Part shown: piece after piece, positions 57,100-64,000 of the stretch
Layout: every line of letters starts with the position of its first letter
Position numbering within the stretch: the stretch's first letter is position 1
NCBI GenBank assembly: GCA_963971305.1
Contig: OZ020303.1
Span: forward strand, 65,968,867-66,032,866
From: Arcuatula senhousia
Taxonomy: Eukaryota; Mollusca; Bivalvia; Mytilida; Mytilidae
Reading direction: 5' to 3'
Length of the DNA stretch: 64,000 nucleotides
Made by a program: the position numbers and the translations under genes
Notes under the pieces: generated by a model
What the model saw: the letters and a program-made list of their open reading frames with translations, nothing else
Database searches by the model: none
Told to the model about the DNA's origin: nothing

Positions 57100-57647
57100 A
57101 ATATAATAAATAAATAATAAATAAATAGTTTATTAGAGTGTCACATATTTGATCAAACATATTTATACAATTACAATAACATCATAATTAAAAAAGATCA
57201 AATATCCAGCCTTAAGAAGACTTACGAGACACTTATGTACATACTTCACTAAAAACTTTTAAAATACAATGTATATACAATAATTGAACATAACTTCACT
57301 GTAAAATGTAACTATTACTTAAAAATTATAATTGTCTATTAAAACCTATAGTTTTCGCAATATTTAAAATAAAAAGTTAAATATGCAGTTCATGTACAAA
57401 ATTTTAATTTCAAAACTACGACAGCCCCTAAAACAAATCGGAATATTAAAAGTAATAATAAAACTTTAATTGGAAAAGTTGAATTAAACAGGTAAAAACA
57501 TATTACTTAAAGATATTTAAAAAAAATAAATAAATAAAAGATAAAATAAAATAAAAACTTCTAAAAAGCGTTTTGACCAACACGTCATACAATTAATAAC
57601 TTCAAATCTTATTTTTATATTTTAACGGTATGAAATGTAACTTTGTC
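57100..57647 (-). mobile_element. probable 3' untranslated region of the non-LTR retrotransposon
   Basis: Extends from the ORF stop at 57648 to a simple TTTATTTATTA-type tail (plus strand 'aataaataaataataaataa' at about 57107-57127), which would be the 3' end on the minus strand. The interior is AT-rich. Confidence 0.55.
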
Positions 57648-59642
57648 TTAAATAAACAATTTTCGCCTTTGGAATGAGTTAAAAATAGCATATGAAAGTG
57701 AAGCTTGAATTTCATCACATGACATTATATGAGAAAATTTACTATCCATATCAAGCATATCAAAGTCAATGATCGAGTGTCTTGCTTTTGTGAACAGTTC
57801 ATATCTAAAGTCATCGTATAAGGGGCACGTCATCAGAAAATGTTTTTCGGTTTCTACATTATTGGTGTCACAGAACCGACAGAGTCTCTGTTCAACTGGT
57901 GTACGCGGCCGGGCATATCGTCCTGTTTCAATCGCCAACGGCAGAGATCCGCTACGGAACAGGGCAACAGTTCGACGCACATTCCTTGGAATTTGAAGTT
58001 TGAGGTACTGTTCAGTTTTTATCCCCGTTTTATATGTTCGATAAGTTCGTAGTTTATTACCATTTGGATTGTTGTTGTCATTGTGCATATCTCTAATAAA
58101 ATCATTGTTATCAATAACGTCTAAACGTTCTTTAATTTGTCGCATCACAGTCTTGGTTGAAACAGATGTATCGTTCACTATATCGTAGGCATTAATTGTC
58201 TGCACAAAACTAGTGACTGTGGCGTACCAGCCCTTCCGACGGTTTTTAGTCCACTCAGTTACCTTCCGGGTTAAGCGTACATCGTCCGATCGGAGTATGC
58301 GGCATAATAAACGGATGCAAGAAAGGCGTTGTTTTGTGAAGCATGAAGTCCAACCCATATCTCCCCGAACTGCAGTATTTGAAGTATATCTACCGACTGA
58401 CATGAAAATTTTAGCTGCTTTGTTCTGGACTGAATTTACTATGGAATGTACTTTCGTTCCCCATATTCCGGAACCGTAAAACAACACTGGTTCCACCATA
58501 GATGAGTACAGTTTAGTGTAAACGGCATGCGTCATTCCTCCAGCACTAAGGAATTTTCCGTACAACGCACCGAGTGCCCTGCTAGCGGATTTCGATAACT
58601 CGCGTATTGCTTTGGTGTACGTTAGGTTCTCATCAAGCCACAGTCCTAAATATTTGTATGATGGAGCATAATTGATAGGTTGTCTAGAACAAACGAGATG
58701 AAAGTTACTACGGGCAACGGATGGGTTACGGAAGTGTACCACGTTACTTTTCGAAGGATTCACGTTCAGCTTCCACTGACTACACCATTCAGATACGACA
58801 TCTAGCATACGTTGAAGGCTCGGTTCATCGGGTGCAACCAACGCAATATCATCGGCGTATAGAAGTATGCTCAATAAACTGTCGCCAATTCGGACATCGC
58901 ATTGTAGATCATTAATGCGTTCTGCTAAGACATTAATGTATATTGCAAATAATGCGGGGGATAATAGGCATCCTTGTTTTACGCCACAGTCCACGTCAAA
59001 CCAAGGTGTGTAAGCATCATTAACACGTACGGTACATCTAACGTTCTCATAAAGTGATTGAATCGCCGAAAGAAATTTTCCGCTAATTCCGGCACGTTTA
59101 AGTTTATACCAGAGCAAATTACGTGGAACAGAGTCGAACGCTTTTCGCATGTCTATGAAACTTACAAACGTCGACTGTTTGGAAATTTTTCGGTTAGAAA
59201 TCACTGATGTTAAACTGTAGATGTGCTCTTCACAGCTACGTTTAGGCCGGAAGCCATTCTGCTCCTCACACAAAATGTCATTGTCTTCTAGCTGTTGGCA
59301 TAGTCGGAAGTTTAAGACACTACAGTAGATTTTACTTGGAACCGATGTCAACGTTATTCCTCTATAGTTAGTTGGTAAACGCTTATCGTCTGATCCTGGT
59401 TTAAGAATCGGATTCACAATACCGGAAGTCCATTGATCAGGCACTTTTCCGAGTTCGAAACATCCCTTACAAATAGCATACAGCAGGTCTATTGCGTTTT
59501 TGTTCTTCAGCACTTCTGCTGGGATTTCATCGTGTCCCGAGGCTTTTCGCAATTTCGCATGCTCAACAGCTCTTACGATTTCTTCTCGACTGATGTTAGC
59601 ATTGAGTTCGTTCAGCTCGTCGTTGCCTTCGTTGTTAATGGC
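57648..59642 (-). CDS. non-LTR (LINE) reverse transcriptase, 5'-truncated, otherwise open
   Basis: Open on the minus strand for about 664 codons from a TAA at 59643-59645 to the stop at 57648; no initiating ATG is needed because the copy is truncated at its 5' side. RT motifs in order: NYRGITLTSVPSKIY, EEQNGFRPKRSCEEHIYSLT, FVSFIDMRKAFDSVPRNLLW (first catalytic Asp), GVKQGCLLSPALFAIYINVL and LLYADDIALVAPDE (the ADD box). A thumb/connection region with the VQNKAAKIFMSVGRY block and GDMGW follows, then a C-terminal zinc knuckle RLCRFCDT...EKHFLMTCPLY. The upstream endonuclease is missing. The lack of frameshifts indicates a recent insertion. It is jockey/CR1-like in general form; the clade is not decided. 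It sits just upstream of the SGNH gene in opposite orientation. Confidence 0.95.
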   Translation of the reverse strand, partial: AINNEGNDELNELNANISREEIVRAVEHAKLRKASGHDEIPAEVLKNKNAIDLLYAICKGCFELGKVPDQWTSGIVNPILKPGSDDKRLPTNYRGITLTSVPSKIYCSVLNFRLCQQLEDNDILCEEQNGFRPKRSCEEHIYSLTSVISNRKISKQSTFVSFIDMRKAFDSVPRNLLWYKLKRAGISGKFLSAIQSLYENVRCTVRVNDAYTPWFDVDCGVKQGCLLSPALFAIYINVLAERINDLQCDVRIGDSLLSILLYADDIALVAPDEPSLQRMLDVVSEWCSQWKLNVNPSKSNVVHFRNPSVARSNFHLVCSRQPINYAPSYKYLGLWLDENLTYTKAIRELSKSASRALGALYGKFLSAGGMTHAVYTKLYSSMVEPVLFYGSGIWGTKVHSIVNSVQNKAAKIFMSVGRYTSNTAVRGDMGWTSCFTKQRLSCIRLLCRILRSDDVRLTRKVTEWTKNRRKGWYATVTSFVQTINAYDIVNDTSVSTKTVMRQIKERLDVIDNNDFIRDMHNDNNNPNGNKLRTYRTYKTGIKTEQYLKLQIPRNVRRTVALFRSGSLPLAIETGRYARPRTPVEQRLCRFCDTNNVETEKHFLMTCPLYDDFRYELFTKARHSIIDFDMLDMDSKFSHIMSCDEIQASLSYAIFNSFQRRKLFI

Positions 59643-59768
59643 TTACATTTTAAGACAAAACCTAATTCCTAACATTTGATCAAATTAATAATTTAATTAA
59701 ATATTAGCTTTTCAATTTTGATTGATTGATTATATTTATTATATACACGTGATTCCAACTATAAGCAG

Positions 59769-59947
59769 CTTGTTAACTTGATGTCATACCCAGTGATGAG
59801 TATCAGTGGAGCCAAAGTGGTTGGTGACAGTACTGGGTTCCATGCCGAGCTGGACCACGTGTTGCAAGATTCTCGTAGTTTGGACGTTCTGGTGTTGCAT
59901 TTGGGGTCCAATGATGCTAGGAATCCTGATATTGATCAGTTTGTGAG
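59769..59947 (+). CDS. SGNH/GDSL-hydrolase-like gene, first exon seen
   Basis: Open from an acceptor at 59767-59768 (or from ATG 59781) to the donor GTGAG|gtaata, phase 2. It encodes ISGAKVVGDSTGFHAELDHV and then LDVLVLHLGSNDARNPDI. HLGSND is the G-x-N-D block III of SGNH hydrolases. The Gly of ISGA may be block II. GDS in VVGDST looks like block I but lies only about 29 residues before GSND, closer than usual, so the real block I could be in an upstream exon displaced by the LINE. Confidence 0.72.
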
Positions 59948-60971
59948 GTAATATTTATGCATTCCATTTATACTAGAAATGTAGCCAGACAGCTCGACTA
60001 GAGGGCATGATGTCCTGTCCTGGTTTTTGCATATCTTAATATCTCGTTGGAAGATGATCAGATTTCACAAAATTTGCTGTATTCTGTACACATTATTCTA
60101 GGTAGAAATAAGTCTTATTTCAGCTTTTTTACCGTAATAGTTGAAATTTACTTGAAAAAGGCTATTTTATATTGCTTTACTCCATTCTCATTATATGATA
60201 TATCGTGGGTTCCATTTTATCATGATAATTATATGTACGTTCACTTCAAGGTAATATTCAACTGTGACGTCACTGTTTCTACGTAGATACGTACCACAAT
60301 ATTACGAGATACCTGTATACATACAATGTGGTTGAAATATCAAGCACTGTTTTTATCGGATTTCATAAATGAAAATTTTGCTAACGAACGGCAAGTGGAA
60401 GGCAGGGAAAAAAGACCACTCCTACGAACAAAGGAAACCATGACAACAAGCAGTTTGTAAATTTCCAATATACACTGTGTCAACATGGTCAACTTCACAG
60501 TTACTTTTATGCTAAAATAAGTGACGTCATAATATAAATAAACATCAAAATGGCAAATATTTTGTGTTGCAGTAAGTGTAACGGTTCACAGAAATCACAA
60601 AATGACATATTAGAACTAATACATGTATAATTCATGGCCGCCTGTGGTTTATTGTTGATTTTAACATGGGTATCCATTGTTTACGTTTATTTCACCCCTC
60701 GTTTTGATGCGCTCCACTTAGGGCAAAATATTAACAAAAACAATGGCAACCCATGTTAAAATCTCCAGTAAACCCACAGGCAGCTAAGAATTATTTCTTA
60801 AGCCTCTTGATTTTTGATATCTCGCATTGTATTTTTTATTGTAGGATTTGATTTCAGGTCTGTTGTTTACCTACTTCCTGATTAACAATTACTTTAGATT
60901 TATTTCATTGACACATTTTTTGAAAATTTAATTTTATAGTTTCTTTAACTCTGTTATTGAAGATTGTATAG
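59948..60971 (+). other. intron 1 of the SGNH-like gene, with a hairpin MITE
   Basis: Donor GTAATA, acceptor TTGTATAG. Contains the 148-bp inverted-repeat MITE at 60637-60784; otherwise AT-rich. Confidence 0.65.
60637..60784 (+). mobile_element. 148-bp hairpin MITE
   Basis: GCCGCCTGTGGTTTATTGTT, then GATTTTAACATGGGT.TCCATTGTTT, faces its reverse complement ending ACCCACAGGCAGC: arms of about 47 bp with several differences and a loop of about 55 bp. No protein; no clear target duplication was checked. Confidence 0.7.
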
Positions 60972-61148
60972 GCAGATCCTGGATAGAATTTTTGAGTTGA
61001 GGCCCACTGTCAACATAGGTGTTGCAGAGATCCTGCCCAGAAGGTGGAATTCTTTTAAAGACCGTGCCTACAACAGTCATATTCAACAGACAAACGACAA
61101 CATCAAGCGCATGAATACTATGTTAAGAGCGACCACCAAAGAGTACAG
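60972..61148 (+). CDS. SGNH/GDSL-hydrolase-like gene, exon 2
   Basis: Enters in phase 2 (AG plus G gives Arg) and leaves in phase 2 (TACAG|gtttat). The peptide ILDRIFELRPTVNIGVAEIL, PRRWNSF, then QQTNDNIKRMNTML matches the expected helix, beta strand (VNIGVAEILPR) and helix between blocks III and V of the SGNH fold, where an N/D-rich 'N..L' helix is usual. Confidence 0.78.
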
Positions 61149-61888
61149 GTTTATTTATATTATCATTTTGCTGTTTCATATCTTCATTTCCCAATTCTTA
61201 ATGCCATATGCTATTTTACGTTGAAAAATTTATAATGCTGTTGGTAGAGGTGTAAAGATCTACCATTGCTTCATGATCTTTATTCCCCTGCTCGAAAAGT
61301 GGGGGCCGGGGGTGTATAGTAATAGGGGTGTGTCTCCGTCCTTCTGTTACATCTTAGTGTATCCATCTCTTATCCGCCACTCCACCAAAAACCTCTCAAT
61401 GGATTTTCATAAAACTTTAACACAATCTTTGTGACATAATGTAGAAGTTTACTTACGGTACTATTTGATCCGATTGTTTTTTGTTTGTTTTTTTTTTCGG
61501 TGGTGGTGGGGCATATTTATTTAGCTGCTCCCAGATTTTCTAGTTTTGTCTTGCAATCCAAAAATCGATACTGTATTTGACTCCCTGATTCATATCCGAT
61601 TCTGCAAAATCCCTTGTCCAAAAATCAGGAACATTAACTCTAAGCGGAAGTTTTCCCAAAAAATGGTCAAAATTCTTTCCCCACCATCCATATTTAAATT
61701 GGCTTGGTGGAAGCATAAATATTTTGTTTGCTTATAAATTGTCGTTTAAATGCTCCATATAAGATCCTAGACAAACCCTGTAACATAATTTCATATGTCC
61801 AAAGGTGTGGGAACCCTGTTTAATATTATGTTTTGTAATTTAATATTTTTCTTTTAATTTTTTTAAAAATATGCATCATATTTTGCAG
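61149..61888 (+). other. intron 2 of the SGNH-like gene
   Basis: Donor GTTTAT (weak), acceptor ATATTTTGCAG. 61240-61520 has 'tgggggccgggggtgtatagt' and TCCGTCC words of a decayed TCCG-type element, with a G/T-rich run at 61484-61511. Confidence 0.6.
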
Positions 61889-62120
61889 GAATTGTTTCTT
61901 TATTGAATATTCAAAGGACTTTGATGCCAGTAAACATCTTGGATACGATGGTCTGCACATTAACAGGTCTGGTGCATTTGTTCTCTGTGAGGTGTTGAAC
62001 CGAGAAGTAGAAGCCAAAATTGAAGACATACAAGTTGTACAGAATAGTAGTGCTCCAAGGCCTTCTTATTCTGAAGGAAATGCTTCATATTCTTATGCTG
62101 ATGCTGTTAGGACCATTTCT
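61889..62120 (+). CDS. SGNH/GDSL-hydrolase-like gene, exon 3
   Basis: Phase 2 in, phase 0 out (ATTTCT|gtaagt). It encodes NCFFIEYSKDFDASKHLGYD followed by GLHINRSGAFVLCEVL. DGLHIN is the D-x-x-H block V that carries the catalytic Asp and His in SGNH hydrolases, with the usual following N..G. The C-terminal part (SAPRPSYSEGNASYSYADAV) is low-complexity and probably disordered. Confidence 0.8.
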
Positions 62121-62448
62121 GTAAGTCAAGAATTTTATAATCTTAATATTGTTACATTTACACATGTTCCAGATGTAGTTTGAAATAAATTATGCAGAAA
62201 TGAAAGAAGGATATTTTTTTTACTCAGTTGAACATAATCAACCACTGCAATCTATTCATAAAAATTTATCCTGTTTTTATAGTGAAACCCTCCGCAAAAC
62301 ACTGTAAATCATAACAAAATAATGACCCAGTCTTAAATGCATGCAATTAAAATTAATATTCATCCTTCTTTATTCATTATTTTTTGTAGTCTAGTTTATA
62401 TATGAGTTGACATAACATCCATGCAAATATATACAATCCATTCAATAG

Positions 62449-62577
62449 GAGAATGTAACTATAAAGATCAAGCCAGAGCATAGGTGTACCAACATCAATG
62501 ACCAGTCTACCTTGTCAGTAAAACGTGTGATTTGTAGACAAGTGATGCATTTCAAACAGAGGAGGAGACGACAGAAG
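62449..62577 (+). CDS. SGNH-like gene, exon 4
   Basis: 43 codons, phase 0 on both sides, between TTCAATAG and AGAAG|gtatac. Basic peptide ending KQRRRRQK, which could serve as a nuclear localisation signal (inference). No domain is known. Confidence 0.6.
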
Positions 62578-62863
62578 GTATACTTTTAGTAAATGATATT
62601 AAGTGTTTGTATGAATATACATGTACACAAATGTACATCATAACAAATGAAATATTCATAAACATTTTTGGACAAACTACATTTGTGAAACATTTTTTTC
62701 AGAAATCAAGGGTACATATCTAGATTATTTTTTTCATTAATTTTACTTACATTATGTTTTGTTACTCCCTTTTCCATCAGTTGTACTTTACAAAAAAGTT
62801 TTGTGAATTGTTAAACAAAGATAGTGTAAACATTTAAACATTTAGATTTATTCATTTCTTCAG

Positions 62864-62977
62864 TTTAAGAGATCGAGGAATTTCTCTGTTAAACCTAGGT
62901 TTGTCGATTGCTTAGTATTAGTTGTTACACGTTTAGATCATGTTGAGCATGTATTGATAATGAAAAAAAAAAACTAA
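62864..62977 (+). CDS. SGNH-like gene, possible terminal exon
   Basis: A strong acceptor (TTCATTTCTTCAG), phase 0, opens 37 codons to TAA 62975-62977, with KRSRNFSVKPRF then a hydrophobic stretch. Support is the matching phase and position before a polyA signal. Reading through the exon 4 donor would give a stop within a few codons, an alternative end. Confidence 0.45.
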   Translation, partial: FKRSRNFSVKPRFVDCLVLVVTRLDHVEHVLIMKKKN

Positions 62978-63120
62978 CCCAGTTGTGTTGTTACATGTTG
63001 TAAATTGATATTGCAATCTGAATTATAATGAATATGCACAAACATGTATGTTTACATTTTTGTTTAATTAATTTTGTTTTATTTTATTTAGTAAATTACC
63101 CAAAAGTTATAATGATTAAC

Positions 63121-63126
63121 AATAAA
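63121..63126 (+). terminator. polyadenylation signal AATAAA
   Basis: Canonical AATAAA about 145 bp after the proposed stop of the SGNH-like gene, followed by a T-rich stretch. AT-rich background makes chance occurrence likely enough to limit confidence. Confidence 0.4.
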
Positions 63127-63250
63127 TTTTTTCAGCTTTATAAGCTTGTAATCTTTTTAGTTTACTATTTCATATTGATATGGTTTTACATTACTTAAGA
63201 CCAAAATACCAAAGATAAAACATGTTGGGTTTAATTTCTTTAATCAATTC

Positions 63251-63363
63251 TTTTTATGCCCCATATATGAAAGTACGGGGCATATAGTGTTCAGGTCCGC
63301 CAGTCCGTCCACAATAAATGTTGTGAGATGGGGCTTTATGTCTTTGGGACATATTCTTGTTTT
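63251..63363 (+). repeat. GGGGCATATAG element, minimal derivative
   Basis: 'ttatgccccatatatg...cggggcatatagtg' head with 'ccgccagtccgtcca', then directly the tail 'tatgtctttgggacatattc'. The tandem core present at 19320-19690 is absent, so this is a deletion form or the pre-amplification form. Confidence 0.75.
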
Positions 63364-64000
63364 GTTTTGTTTTCTTATGCATGATAGGTTAAAGCTAAAA
63401 ATGCATCTATTACCTTTTATCCAAATGCATGTATATTGATGATATTGCCTTCCTATATGAAAGCATGTAATTAGCTAACAACAGATTGAGAATTTTTGCC
63501 TATTTGCTAACAATAAAAAAAGTGAAAGCATGGCATACTTATGAACTAAGTTTTTGTAAAGCTATTTTTTTTAAATACCATCATGTCAATTTCCATCTTA
63601 ACACTCAGGTATCCTTGTGCCAGGCATAAATAAATACTCATTCGGACTAGTAATGGACTACTTTTTGAAAATTTCAAAAAATTCAGAGAAAATGATTATT
63701 ATTGTTCTTTTGTAATTTCTATCCTGTTTATACATGTTATACAGTTATTAAAAATACATCAAATGAAGCCTTGAAATTCACATAATATATACATTAAAAA
63801 CGAAAGAATATGGAATATGTGCCAAAAAGACACGATCCACATATTGAAATGATTTTAATAAATTATGTAAATTATGTAATTATGAAGTATTTTTGTCTGG
63901 TTGTCATTCTAGATATTTATTGTCAATTTTTTTTATAATAGCAGTGCTATTCCACACATTTAAAACAGTTATCATATGCATTATATATTTAAATTTTGTT
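63364..64000 (+). other. no recognised feature
   Basis: AT-rich flank to the window end; nothing identified. Confidence 0.4.

Overview
The window looks like a repeat-dense, AT-rich nuclear segment from a bivalve, most likely a mytilid mussel. The basis is spliced genes with GT/AG introns, a DZIP3-like HEPN gene of the kind expanded in molluscs, Penelope-like reverse transcriptase fragments, many elements opening with TCCG runs, and 358-bp repeats carrying a hammerhead ribozyme. The taxon is an inference from memory of these families; no search was run. No prokaryotic gene organisation, CRISPR array, tRNA or rRNA was seen. Host coding sequence is sparse and all on the + strand. (1) 1967-5834: three phase-compatible exons of a DZIP3-like HEPN-domain gene. 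(2) 15350-15861: two, perhaps three, exons of a small gene resembling the start of vertebrate C14orf119. (3) 59769-62977: five exons of an SGNH/GDSL-hydrolase-like gene, with a polyA signal at 63121. (4) 56021-56272: an intronless 83-codon ORF of unknown function. (5) 50427-50547: one orphan exon candidate. Everything else is mobile-element sequence, nested several layers deep. There are four Penelope-like RT pieces (start of window, 48.2, 51.4 and 56.4 kb), a well preserved 5'-truncated non-LTR retrotransposon (57.1-59.6 kb, minus strand), and a decayed Ty3/gypsy pol (44.3-47.9 kb). A TTAA-flanked inverted-repeat transposon family occurs at 9.87-12.91, 44.50-45.65 and, in pieces, 51.2-54.6 kb. 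Several MITEs and at least nine elements with tandem cores of roughly 125-180 bp make up much of the remainder. Two features organise the window. First, two direct-repeat arrays (21.56-22.23 and 48.90-49.68 kb) carry hammerhead ribozymes on the minus strand at exact 358/359-nt spacing, the layout of a retrozyme. Second, positions 22984 and 42857 are the outer edges of matching terminal inverted repeats flanked by the same 5-bp duplication. The outside flanks are the two halves of a repeat that is present uninterrupted at 7.93-8.20 kb, so the intervening 19.9 kb behaves as one giant insertion. Its interior shows no coding gene and holds many smaller repeats. The genes do not form a pathway together; the window is mainly a record of transposition around a few host exons.
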